Source: Winogradskyella vidalii (lineage in GTDB: Bacteria; Bacteroidota; Bacteroidia; Flavobacteriales; Flavobacteriaceae). From it: a stretch of DNA of 64,000 nt. The translations under genes and the position numbers were made by a program. The notes under the pieces were generated by a model. The model was given only the letters and a program-made list of their open reading frames with translations, did no database searches and had not been told where the DNA came from. Location: positions 868,001 through 932,000 of the forward strand of contig NZ_JABFDG010000001.1 of assembly GCF_013403955.1 (NCBI RefSeq). The letters run 5' to 3'. Of the stretch, positions 46,048-55,016 are shown piece after piece. Position 1 is the stretch's first letter. Each line of letters begins with the position of its first letter.

Positions 46048-47301
46048 ATGACTGCAGAACATCTTACTTTTTTAGATAAATTCAAAAAAAAAATTAGAGA
46101 CTTTGGTCCTGCATTTTTTATTATTGGTTATGTTGTAGGAACAGGAAGTGTGACTTCCATGGTGGTTTCTGGAGCTAAATTTGGATTAAGCTTATCTTGG
46201 GCATTACTATTATCCTGTTTTTTTACTTATTTTTTATTGATTTCTATTAGTAAATTAACGATTGTCACTGGTGAAACCTTAATGTATAATTTTAAAAAGA
46301 CATTTGGTAAACCCGTAACGCTCTTTATTTTATTTGCACTTGCCATCTCTATTATTTCGTCTGTAATAGGAATTATGGGTATTGTTGCAGAAGTCAGTAT
46401 GGAATGGATTGCTATTAAAACATCCATCTCTTTCCTTAATAAACCCATAATTGCTTTAGCTTTTATCACTTTATTAATCAGTCTTTTTTGGTCTGGTAAA
46501 CACGAAAATTTTATTAAAGCGATGAGTATAATGGTCGGATTTATGGCACTCGCTTTTATTTTTACTAGCGTTATGGTTTTAAAAGAATCAGGTAAATCAG
46601 TTATTGATTTTTTTCCAGAAATCCCTATTGGTGGTAACACCGGATTAATCATAGCAGGAATTGTTGGGACGACCATGGCAGGTGTGTGTTTAGCGTCTCG
46701 TAGTATATTGGTACAAGAAGAAAATTGGGGTTTAAACGATTTAAAAAGAGAAAATAAAGATTCAATGTCGGCCATGGTTATGACGTTTTTAATCAGTCTC
46801 GCCATTATGATTAGTGCCACCGGAACACTTTACTTTAAAGGTTTACCAGTGGATGATGCTACAGATTTAATGGCAGCATTAGGGCCTTGGGCAGGCGATT
46901 TCGCACTGACCTTGTTCACTTTAGGTATTGTTGGCGCTGGTTTATCATCAATTTTTCCAAACCTATTATTATTTCCTTGGCTGATTTCAGATTACATGCA
47001 TACGCCTCGAAATATGAAAAAGCCGCTCTATAAAGTAATTGTAGTTATCGTGGCTCTATCTGGCGTAATCATTCCTATTTTAGGAGGGAAACCCGTTTGG
47101 ATTTTAATCGCTTCACAAGCATTCAGCCCCTTTGTAATGCCATTAATTACCCTGTTTTTGATAATTTTACTAAATAAATCAGAAGTGATGAAATCTCATA
47201 AACCTTCTGTTTGGATGAATCTGGCCTTAGCAGCTACATTCATCTTTAATTGCTATATGCTATATGTAGCACTTTTAGGGTTTATCGATTTTATACAATA
47301 A
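46048..47301 (+). CDS. Nramp-fold transporter lacking metal-binding motifs
   Basis: A 417-residue, roughly 11-helix membrane protein of the Nramp (PF01566) type, opening with RDFGPAFFIIGYVVGTGSV. Classical Nramps bind Mn/Fe with DPGN in helix 1 and MPH in helix 6. Here these are VGTG (about residues 30-33) and MAG (in VGTTMAGVCLASRS), so both ligand sets are missing. It is the first gene of the uxuA operon, 23 bases before the isomerase-like gene. I infer a substrate other than metal ions, perhaps linked to hexuronate use. Confidence 0.8.
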   Translation: MTAEHLTFLDKFKKKIRDFGPAFFIIGYVVGTGSVTSMVVSGAKFGLSLSWALLLSCFFTYFLLISISKLTIVTGETLMYNFKKTFGKPVTLFILFALAISIISSVIGIMGIVAEVSMEWIAIKTSISFLNKPIIALAFITLLISLFWSGKHENFIKAMSIMVGFMALAFIFTSVMVLKESGKSVIDFFPEIPIGGNTGLIIAGIVGTTMAGVCLASRSILVQEENWGLNDLKRENKDSMSAMVMTFLISLAIMISATGTLYFKGLPVDDATDLMAALGPWAGDFALTLFTLGIVGAGLSSIFPNLLLFPWLISDYMHTPRNMKKPLYKVIVVIVALSGVIIPILGGKPVWILIASQAFSPFVMPLITLFLIILLNKSEVMKSHKPSVWMNLALAATFIFNCYMLYVALLGFIDFIQ

Positions 47302-47324
47302 CATATTTAAGAGCTAATGCAATA

Positions 47325-48422
47325 ATGATGAGTGAAGACCTACAACAATATGCACACCTACCGTTAAAACAAAAATCTAATCGTGTTTGGAGAACCTACG
47401 AGGGAGGCGCTTTAATAGATCGATGGAAAAATATACAGCCAGAAACTGATGGGCAAATGCCAGAGCAATGGATAATGTCTACCGTAACTGCCCGAGGCAA
47501 TGGAAGACCAGAAGATGAAGGGCTGTCTCTAATTGAAACTGAAGCAGGAACTATTCCTTTAAAAAATTTAATTAATTCTAATCCTGAATTGTACTTAGGT
47601 GAAGAACTAGCTAAAAAATACGGCACTACAGGTGTTCTCATAAAAATGTTAGATTCTATGGAGCGCCTAACAGTACAAGTGCATCCAGATAAAGATTATG
47701 CGAGAACGGTTTTTAATTCTGAGTTTGGAAAAACAGAATCATGGTACGTCCTCAATACACGAGAAATTAACGGTGAAAAACCAGTGGTTTACATGGGCTT
47801 TAAAAAGCATGTCACTAAAGCCATTTGGCAAACGCATTTTGAAAATCAAGATATTGAAGGCATGCTAGATTGCTTGCATAAAATTGAAGTAAAACCCGGT
47901 GATGCTTTTATGATTTATGGAGGTGTGCCTCATGCAATAGGTGCAGGTTGCTTTTTAATGGAAGTACAGGAACCAACCGACTATACCATGCGTGTTGAAA
48001 AAACGACACCAGCAGGTTTAAAAATTGGTCCAGAGTTAATTCATCAAGGTGTTGGTGAAGAAAAAATGTTAGAGTGTTTTCATTACGATACTTTTACTAT
48101 GGCGGAAGCCTTAGGAGAGTGGAAAGTTACACCTGAAGTTTTAGAGGATTCTGAAGAATTTACTTTGAAAACTTTATTTAATAAAAAGCATACTAATTGC
48201 TTTGGATTGCGCGAATTGCTTTTAGAGGGGACTTATACAATTAAAAATAACGGTTCGTTTTACGTTGCTGTAATTTATTCTGGCGAGGGCACTATATTGT
48301 GTAATGGCAAGGCAAGCCAATATGCTCAAGGTGATGAGATTTTTATCTCAGCTGCCATTTTAGAAATCACTTTTGAGTCTAATAGTGCCTCAAAAATTTT
48401 ACTTTGTTACCCACCAAGTTAG
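47325..48422 (+). CDS. Phosphomannose-isomerase-like cupin protein
   Basis: A class I mannose-6-phosphate isomerase homologue of 365 residues. The zinc-site motifs LTVQVHPDKDYA, GKTESWYVL and GGVPHAIGAG are present, as in the enzyme at 16131, followed by TDYTMRVEKTTP and a C-terminal cupin. Its place between the transporter and uronate genes suggests an aldose-ketose isomerisation for an uncommon sugar or sugar acid rather than mannose-6-phosphate. I start at ATG 47325; an earlier frame start would overlap the transporter gene by 52 bases. Confidence 0.8.
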   Translation: MMSEDLQQYAHLPLKQKSNRVWRTYEGGALIDRWKNIQPETDGQMPEQWIMSTVTARGNGRPEDEGLSLIETEAGTIPLKNLINSNPELYLGEELAKKYGTTGVLIKMLDSMERLTVQVHPDKDYARTVFNSEFGKTESWYVLNTREINGEKPVVYMGFKKHVTKAIWQTHFENQDIEGMLDCLHKIEVKPGDAFMIYGGVPHAIGAGCFLMEVQEPTDYTMRVEKTTPAGLKIGPELIHQGVGEEKMLECFHYDTFTMAEALGEWKVTPEVLEDSEEFTLKTLFNKKHTNCFGLRELLLEGTYTIKNNGSFYVAVIYSGEGTILCNGKASQYAQGDEIFISAAILEITFESNSASKILLCYPPS

Positions 48423-48467
48423 AATTCAATAATAATATAGGAAACTGAAATACTAAAATTAGTAGAA

Positions 48468-49280
48468 ATGAACTTATTTAATTTAGAAGATAAAGTAATT
48501 CTTGTAACAGGCGCTTGTGGTGTTCTTGGAGGCGGTATTGCAAAATATTTATTAGAAAATAAAGCGACAGTTATAGCATTGCACTATAAAGAAGATGCCC
48601 TTAATGAAACGGTGAATGATTTTAAAAAAATCAGTGATAAGGCAGATGGCTTTGTTTGCAATGTTGTTAAGGAAGAAAGTCTTCAAGAAGCGGCATCAAA
48701 TATTATAGCGAAATACGGAAAAATAGACGTGCTCATTAACGCGGCAGGAGGAAATAAACCAGGCGCTACAGTTGGGCCAGATCAATCGGTGTTTGATGTT
48801 GATGTTGAACAGTTTAAACAAGTAATAGACCTTAATTTATTTGGTAGTATTTTACCGTCGTTAGTTTTTGGTAAAGCCATGGCCGAAAATAAAAAAGGAA
48901 CGATTATCAACTTGTCTTCTATGGCAGCAGATCGTGTTATTACAAGAGTTATGGGGTATTCGGCTTCCAAAGCGGCAATCGATAATTTTACCAAATGGAT
49001 GGCTGTTGAGTTGGCGCAAAAATATGGTGAAGGTATGCGTGTTAATGCCATAGCACCTGGTTTTTTTATTGGTAATCAAAATAGAGCCTTATTAACTAAT
49101 GAAGATGGCAGTTATACTGACAGAGGACATACAATTATTAAAGGGACACCAATGGGACGTTTTGGTGATGCTGACGAATTAAATGGCGCTATTCATTATT
49201 TAGTGTCAGAAGCTTCAAAATTTGTCACTGGCATTGTGGTTCCAATTGATGGTGGATTTAGTGCTTATAGTGGCGTATAA
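48468..49280 (+). CDS. SDR-family oxidoreductase, probable D-mannonate/fructuronate reductase
   Basis: The 270-residue Rossmann-fold enzyme has the NAD(P) motif TGACGVLGGG (14-23), INAAGG, the catalytic serine in INLSSMAADR, and Y164-x-x-x-K168 (GYSASKAA). Next to uxuA it most likely performs the mannonate-fructuronate step that UxuB does in E. coli, in a non-homologous SDR form common in Bacteroidota. Substrate is inferred from neighbours. It lies 45 bases after the isomerase-like gene and 19 before uxuA. Confidence 0.85.
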   Translation: MNLFNLEDKVILVTGACGVLGGGIAKYLLENKATVIALHYKEDALNETVNDFKKISDKADGFVCNVVKEESLQEAASNIIAKYGKIDVLINAAGGNKPGATVGPDQSVFDVDVEQFKQVIDLNLFGSILPSLVFGKAMAENKKGTIINLSSMAADRVITRVMGYSASKAAIDNFTKWMAVELAQKYGEGMRVNAIAPGFFIGNQNRALLTNEDGSYTDRGHTIIKGTPMGRFGDADELNGAIHYLVSEASKFVTGIVVPIDGGFSAYSGV

Positions 49281-49299
49281 TTTAAGTGAATAAAAAATA

Positions 49300-50484
49300 A
49301 TGGAACAAACATGGCGTTGGTATGGGCCTAAAGACCCCGTAACCTTATCAGATATAAAACAAGCAGGAGCAACAGGAATCGTTTCAGCATTACATCATAT
49401 TCCAAATGGTCAAGTTTGGACAATTGAAGCAATTAAAGAACGAAAAGCAATTATAGAACAAGCTGGATTGACTTGGTCTGTTGTAGAAAGTGTTCCGGTG
49501 CATGAAACAATAAAAACACGTTCAGGAGATTTTCAGCTCTATATTGAAAATTATAAAACAAGCATTTCAAATTTAGCTCAGTGTGGTATTTCTATTGTTT
49601 GCTATAATTTTATGCCGGTTTTAGATTGGACGCGTACAGCATTAGATTATGAAATGCAAGATGGTTCTAAAGCATTGCGGTTTGATGTGGTGGCTTTTGC
49701 AGCATTCGAACTTTATATTTTAAAACGACCAGGCGCTACCAAAATGTATTCAGTAGAAGAAAAAATGGCTGCTAAAACATATTACGATGGGCTTTCTAGT
49801 CAAGACATTGACAAGTTGTCAAACACCATAATTGCCGGTTTACCTGGTGCTGAAGAAGGTTATACGTTAACGCAATTTCAAGAAGTACTAAATACTTACA
49901 ATGCGATTGATGCAGATACTTTAAGAGGAAATTTAATCGAGTTTTTAAAAGAAATAATCCCTATAGCAAGTCAAAATGAAGTGTTAATGTGTATACATCC
50001 CGATGATCCACCAATGCCAATTTTAGGATTGCCACGCGTGGTGAGCACTGAAGAAGACTATGCATATTTATTTGAACAAGTACCGAATAGAGCCAATGGT
50101 ATTACATTTTGTACCGGCTCGTTAGGCGTAAGAGCCGATAATAATTTACTGCAAATATTTAATCGCTTTGCCGACCGTGTACATTTCTTACACTTAAGAA
50201 GTACCCAAAGAGATGCTTCGGGTAATTTTTACGAAGCAAATCATTTAGAAGGTAATGTTGATATGTTTAGCATTGTTAAAGCGGTTCTTGAAGAAGAAAA
50301 AAGACGTACGGAAGAAGGAAGGAAAGACGCTGTGATCCCTATGCGACCTGATCATGGCCATCAAATGTTAGATGATTTATTTAAAGTGACTAATCCTGGG
50401 TATTCAGGTATTGGTCGATTAAGAGGTTTAGCTGAATTACGAGGTCTTGAGTATGGTTTGTTACGAAGCTTAGAGTTGAAATAG
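49300..50484 (+). CDS. uxuA: Mannonate dehydratase
   Basis: UxuA dehydrates D-mannonate to 2-keto-3-deoxygluconate in glucuronate breakdown. The 394 residues begin [19 protein letters not shown], with [27 protein letters not shown], the metal-site stretch [19 protein letters not shown] and the late RPDHGHQM. Length and motifs match the family. It is the fourth gene of the operon; kdgK/kdgA and uxaC needed to finish the pathway are not in the window. Confidence 0.94.
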   Translation: MEQTWRWYGPKDPVTLSDIKQAGATGIVSALHHIPNGQVWTIEAIKERKAIIEQAGLTWSVVESVPVHETIKTRSGDFQLYIENYKTSISNLAQCGISIVCYNFMPVLDWTRTALDYEMQDGSKALRFDVVAFAAFELYILKRPGATKMYSVEEKMAAKTYYDGLSSQDIDKLSNTIIAGLPGAEEGYTLTQFQEVLNTYNAIDADTLRGNLIEFLKEIIPIASQNEVLMCIHPDDPPMPILGLPRVVSTEEDYAYLFEQVPNRANGITFCTGSLGVRADNNLLQIFNRFADRVHFLHLRSTQRDASGNFYEANHLEGNVDMFSIVKAVLEEEKRRTEEGRKDAVIPMRPDHGHQMLDDLFKVTNPGYSGIGRLRGLAELRGLEYGLLRSLELK

Positions 50485-50555
50485 AAATAGTATAAGTTTG
50501 TCTTCTAATTAATTTCTTATATTAAGATTTTATTGTTAATTAATTGGAGTCAGAT

Positions 50556-51854
50556 ATGTGTAGGTTTTTATTTCTCGTGTTACTTTTTGGTTGTTCGGCA
50601 ATGCAATTGTTTGGACAAGAAAATGACGTTTATATCAAAGCAGGTGTACTGTATGACAGTGAACAAAATATCCTTTTAAAAAATAAAGTTATTCATATTA
50701 AAGGGAATAAAATCTTAGCTGTTAACAAACCTAAATCTATTCCCAAAAATGCAAAAATTATAGATTTATCTGACTATACAGTTCTTCCAGGGCTTATTGA
50801 TGCTCATACACATGTACTTTTTTCTCAAGATGCAAACGAAGACTTTTCAGAGCATAGTATTCATTCATTGACTATGGAAAGTGATGCTTTAAGAACCTTA
50901 CGAGGTGCAAAAAGAGCAAAATCTTATTTAGATGTTGGTATTACGAGTGTGAAAGATCTTGGAAACTCCGGATTGTTTTTAGATGTTGCTTTGCGAGATG
51001 CCATAAACGAAGGTACAATTGAAGGTCCTCGTATTTTTGCTTCAGGTCCTATTTTGGCATCAACAGGCGGACAAATTTATGGCGTATCTCCAAAACATCA
51101 AGACCTTATAGATTTAGAATACCGTATTATCAATGGCGTTGAAGATGCTAAAATTGCGGTTAGGGAACATAAGAATCAGAAGGTAAATCTCATTAAAATT
51201 TGTGCAGATAACATCCCGAATAATACACATTTAACCATTGCTGAAATGAAAGCTATTGTAGAAACTGCAGATTCTTATGGTCTTAGTGTGGTAGCACATT
51301 CTATTACTAATCAATCGGCGTGGAATGCTATACAAGCAGGAGTAAAAGGGATTGAGCATGGTTTTAATTTAGCCGATTCAACATTAACACTAATGGCTGA
51401 AAAAAAGGTCTTTTTGGTACCCACTGAAAATAGTAGAACCTATATGAAAATATACAATAACCTTGCTGGTTATGAGGAGGATGATTTAGGTTGGGTTGAT
51501 AATTATATGCAAAGAATGAAAAGCAGACTTACTAGAGCAATAGAAAAAGGAGTTGCGATAGTAGCAGGTTCTGATAACTATACAGATATAGGGGGAACGC
51601 GAGGTGAGTCGTCTCGAGATATGTTTCGTACCTATTTTGAAGCTGGTATGTCGCCTTTAGATATTTTACAATCCGCAACTTATATTTCGGCTTTTAATTT
51701 AAAAATGGAGAACGATATAGGTGTCATTAAGCCTAACGCAAAAGCAGATATTATTGCTGTGAAAGGAGATGTAACAAAGGAATTCGTAAGTTCGATGCAA
51801 AATGTAGTTTTTGTAATGAAGAATGGGAGGATCTATTTGAATCAACTTAATTGA
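50556..51854 (+). CDS. Exported metal-dependent amidohydrolase
   Basis: A 432-residue amidohydrolase-superfamily enzyme (imidazolonepropionase/prolidase-like). Metal and catalytic residues are visible: HTH in GLIDAHTHVLF, the bridging lysine in NLIKICADN, histidines in VVAHSIT and GIEHGFN, and aspartate in VAGSDNYTD. The start MCRFLFLVLLFGCSAMQLFG looks like a signal, possibly a lipobox ending at C12. I prefer ATG 50556, with GGAG six bases upstream, over a TTG at 50544. The reaction cannot be named. It is 71 bases after uxuA and may be read with it. Confidence 0.8.
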   Translation: MCRFLFLVLLFGCSAMQLFGQENDVYIKAGVLYDSEQNILLKNKVIHIKGNKILAVNKPKSIPKNAKIIDLSDYTVLPGLIDAHTHVLFSQDANEDFSEHSIHSLTMESDALRTLRGAKRAKSYLDVGITSVKDLGNSGLFLDVALRDAINEGTIEGPRIFASGPILASTGGQIYGVSPKHQDLIDLEYRIINGVEDAKIAVREHKNQKVNLIKICADNIPNNTHLTIAEMKAIVETADSYGLSVVAHSITNQSAWNAIQAGVKGIEHGFNLADSTLTLMAEKKVFLVPTENSRTYMKIYNNLAGYEEDDLGWVDNYMQRMKSRLTRAIEKGVAIVAGSDNYTDIGGTRGESSRDMFRTYFEAGMSPLDILQSATYISAFNLKMENDIGVIKPNAKADIIAVKGDVTKEFVSSMQNVVFVMKNGRIYLNQLN

Positions 51855-51893
51855 GTTCAATTTAATTCTTAAGTTATTTACTAGCGTAATAAA

Positions 51894-51924
51894 AAAAGCC
51901 CAGACATCTACTGTCTGGGCTTTT
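51894..51924. terminator. Bidirectional terminator between amidohydrolase and TonB receptor genes
   Basis: AAAAGCCCAGACA (51894-51906) and TGTCTGGGCTTTT (51912-51924) form a perfect 13-bp stem with TCTAC loop. T-runs follow on both strands. It separates two convergent genes; between 51925 and 52105 I see nothing else. Confidence 0.92.
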
Positions 51925-52105
51925 CAGCTATTAACCAACTTAATTAACACTTATCATAAAAATTAATTTATAATAATCATTACTTAAAACTTATCACTAC
52001 TATAGACGTGAAAAGTCCTGTTTTATTTCATGAGATTTGATGTTTAACGCACATTTAACACAAAACCTAAGCATTTGTAGTGTGACTAATCATTATTTCT
52101 AGTCT

Positions 52106-54550
52106 CTAAAACATCCCACCACCTTCTTTAACGTCGTTATCACGTTGCTTACGCGATTTTGCTCTGTATTTACCACCACCAAAGCGGTAAGATAAACTTG
52201 CTGATATTTGTTGACTTTCCCAGTTAAAACGGCCGTATTGCGCATAAGGTCTTTCACTTTCAAATTCAGCATACATGGTATCAAAAATATCATTATAGCT
52301 CAAACTAAAATTCGCTCTATTTTCCATAAAGCTATAACGCATACCAATATTTACCATAAGCATTTCACTCATTTCAAACTGAATGTTTTTACTTTTTCCT
52401 CGGTACATTCCAAAAGCAGAAAAACTCAGACTTTTACTTACTTTAAAATTGTTAAAGGCTCTTGCGCTCCAAGTGACATTATCAACTTCAACGGTATTTA
52501 AAACAATGTTTTGATTGCTGTCAAATGATTCTGCAATACTTTTTTGAGTTTGCGAAAACAAATCAAAACTGGCATTAACACTCCACCATTTTGTAGGACG
52601 GTAATTAGAAGAAACTTCAACGCCATATGCGGTACTATTGTCAAAATTCATATTCGTCATAATCAAACGATTGTAGTCTGCGCGGTCTATTAGAATAGCT
52701 TGTTGAATTTCGTCTTCAATAATTCTATAAAAAATACCTGCTGTAATGCTTCCTTTTTTAAGTTGTCTGGTGTAATTGGTTTCTACAGAATTGGTGAATT
52801 GAGGACGTAACTCTTGATTTCCAAATTGAGATATTAAAGGCGTGCTCCATTCTGGTAAAGGATTTACTTGTCCAATTCCAGGGCGATCTATTCTTCTGCT
52901 ATAGCTAAATTGATAGGCGTTTTGTTCTGATGGCGTATAAGTAACAAAAGCAGATGGGTATAATTCAAAATAATCATTTTCAAATGGAATATTTAGGTCT
53001 TCATCAGCCACCAAATCTTTTTTAAAGGCATCAGAATCTACGTTTACCGTTTCTGCTCTTACGCCAACTTGGTAACTCCATTTTTCCAGTTTTTTGCCAT
53101 AAGTGGCATAAGCTGAATAAATATCTCTGGCATAATCAAAACGTGTAGTTGTAGGAATATAATCACCAAATTCATTGGTTTCTCTTCCATCAGACTCATA
53201 AAAAATACCTGTGTCAAACAAGCGTGCTTCTAAACCTAATTCTAATTTTGTAGATTCAGTTAGCGGGTTAACATAGTCTAAATTTACAGTTGTACTGTAT
53301 CGGTCTGTTTCAGTATCTTCTATGAAATTTGGGCGTTGAGAACTGTAAAAAATATTGTTGGTGTCACCTGTAGCTTCATACGTGTTATAGTCAACTTCAA
53401 GTTCTATGTTGTGACCTTCCTCATTAAAATCGTGTTTGTAATTAAAGTTGTATTGCTGAGAATCATTGTTTGCTTCTCCATTCATAAATTGAGATTCATT
53501 AAGGCTAGGGTTTTCTAAATAGAGAATTTCTGAATTCACATTGGGCTTACCATTAAAAGTGTTGTAATTGGTGAAAATGGAAATCGTATTCTTATCGTCT
53601 AAGTAGTAATCCAGTCCAACTTTAAATAGATGTGATTTGTTATTGTTTAAAATGTTGAAATTTTGCTGAATGTTTTGCTCTGTTCTCGTAAACTCGCCAT
53701 CATTTGCGTTTTTTCGAATATTATTTCCGTAAGAACCATAAAAGTTGAGTTTGCCATTACGGTAGTTGGCATCAATTGAACTATTAAATTTAGGTTCAAT
53801 ATCATGAGCTAATCCAAAATTAACATTCCCATTAAAACCAATTTGTGTGTTTTTGTGAAGTACAATATTTATAATCCCACTCATGCCTTCAGGATTATAT
53901 TTTGCCGAAGGATTAGTAATTAATTCAATGCTTTTTATAGACGTAGAAGGTATCTGCTTTAGTAATTGATCAGCAGGAATATTAGATATCTTGCCGTCGA
54001 CCATAACACGTACATTCTGGTTGCCACGTAAGCTAATAGACCCTGTTTGTTGGTCTACACTCACAGAAGGTAGATTGTTCATAATCTCACTAGCAGTGGC
54101 GCCAGCAGTTTGTAAATCCTTGCCAATAGTGATGACTTTTCGGTCTACTTTTTGTTGAATAGAAGACACATCGGCAACGATAGTTACTTCGTCTAATCCT
54201 GTAGATTCTTCTTCTAATTTAATATCTCCGAGTTCGGGATTGTAATTGCCTTTTCCTATGGTGATGTTCTTGTCTATAGTTTTAAAACCTACAAATTGAA
54301 TGGAAACGATAATTTTTCCTTCAGGAATATTATCAATATTAAAACTGCCATCGTCATTTGTGATACCTCCAGTAATCACTTTATTGTTTGCATCTTTAAT
54401 AACAATATTTACGTAAGGTAAAGGTTGGTTGAGTTCGGCGTCTATTACACGCCCAGAGACCGAGCCAGTTTTAATATCAGAATTTGCGTTGGGTTGTGCA
54501 CTTATAAAAGTTGACGAGACTAGAATAAGCATTAATAAGAAATGCTTCAT
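52106..54550 (-). CDS. TonB-dependent outer membrane receptor
   Basis: An 814-residue outer-membrane protein with a signal peptide (MKHFLLMLILVSSTFISAQ), a CarboxypepD_reg-like domain (GSVSGRVIDAELNQPLPYVN, about 28-110), a plug (ASEIMNNLPSVSVDQQTG, then GIINIVLHKNT, about 125-230) and a beta-barrel of the OMP_b-brl_3 type to the end. No typical TonB box is evident. Such solitary receptors without a SusD partner import peptides, metals or unknown ligands. It is a single gene on the minus strand, with the divergent CoA-binding gene upstream. Confidence 0.9.
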   Translation of the reverse strand: MKHFLLMLILVSSTFISAQPNANSDIKTGSVSGRVIDAELNQPLPYVNIVIKDANNKVITGGITNDDGSFNIDNIPEGKIIVSIQFVGFKTIDKNITIGKGNYNPELGDIKLEEESTGLDEVTIVADVSSIQQKVDRKVITIGKDLQTAGATASEIMNNLPSVSVDQQTGSISLRGNQNVRVMVDGKISNIPADQLLKQIPSTSIKSIELITNPSAKYNPEGMSGIINIVLHKNTQIGFNGNVNFGLAHDIEPKFNSSIDANYRNGKLNFYGSYGNNIRKNANDGEFTRTEQNIQQNFNILNNNKSHLFKVGLDYYLDDKNTISIFTNYNTFNGKPNVNSEILYLENPSLNESQFMNGEANNDSQQYNFNYKHDFNEEGHNIELEVDYNTYEATGDTNNIFYSSQRPNFIEDTETDRYSTTVNLDYVNPLTESTKLELGLEARLFDTGIFYESDGRETNEFGDYIPTTTRFDYARDIYSAYATYGKKLEKWSYQVGVRAETVNVDSDAFKKDLVADEDLNIPFENDYFELYPSAFVTYTPSEQNAYQFSYSRRIDRPGIGQVNPLPEWSTPLISQFGNQELRPQFTNSVETNYTRQLKKGSITAGIFYRIIEDEIQQAILIDRADYNRLIMTNMNFDNSTAYGVEVSSNYRPTKWWSVNASFDLFSQTQKSIAESFDSNQNIVLNTVEVDNVTWSARAFNNFKVSKSLSFSAFGMYRGKSKNIQFEMSEMLMVNIGMRYSFMENRANFSLSYNDIFDTMYAEFESERPYAQYGRFNWESQQISASLSYRFGGGKYRAKSRKQRDNDVKEGGGMF

Positions 54551-54653
54551 TTTTAACTAAGTTTTTTGATTGATTTGATAGTTTGCTATGTAGAAGACGA
54601 CTATATTTATAGTATGTTACGCTATAGATTTTTATTAACGTTAATTTAACATT

Positions 54654-55016
54654 ATGAAGAAAACAACATTAGTCATAGGAGCCTCATTAAAACCTGAGCG
54701 TTATTCTAATATTGCAATAAAAAGATTACGAAGTTATAATCACGATGTCAAAGCCTTTGGTTTAAAAGAAGGAGCGGTTAAAGATGTTACTATAGACACC
54801 GAGTTGATGCCGTATAAAAATATTGATACTGTGACCTTGTATCTCAATCCACAACGTCAAAAATCTTATTACGATTATATCATAGGCTTACAGCCAAAGC
54901 GGATTATTTTTAATCCTGGAACCGAGAATCCAGAATTTTATAATTTATTAAAACAATCTAATATTGATTATGAAGTGGCTTGTACTTTAGTGTTATTAGG
55001 CACAGGACAATACTAG
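54654..55016 (+). CDS. CoA-binding domain protein
   Basis: A 120-residue Rossmann-fold protein of the CoA_binding_2 family: TTLVIGASLKPERYSNIA at the start, DTVTLYLNPQRQ and the late PKRIIFNPGTENPEF. These proteins bind CoA or a nucleotide and probably act as sensors or regulators; the partner is unknown. Its last four bases overlap the convergent symporter gene's stop region (55013-55016), so the two share no terminator space. Confidence 0.85.
   Translation: MKKTTLVIGASLKPERYSNIAIKRLRSYNHDVKAFGLKEGAVKDVTIDTELMPYKNIDTVTLYLNPQRQKSYYDYIIGLQPKRIIFNPGTENPEFYNLLKQSNIDYEVACTLVLLGTGQY

Noticed and set aside
46227..46820. A 197-codon open frame antisense to the Nramp-like gene
   Set aside because: It mirrors hydrophobic codons of the sense gene, has no promoter or relatives I recognise, and the sense protein is clearly real.
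47250..47324. Longer start of the isomerase-like gene inside the transporter gene
   Set aside because: The extra 25 residues come from the alternative frame of the transporter end and do not resemble the family.
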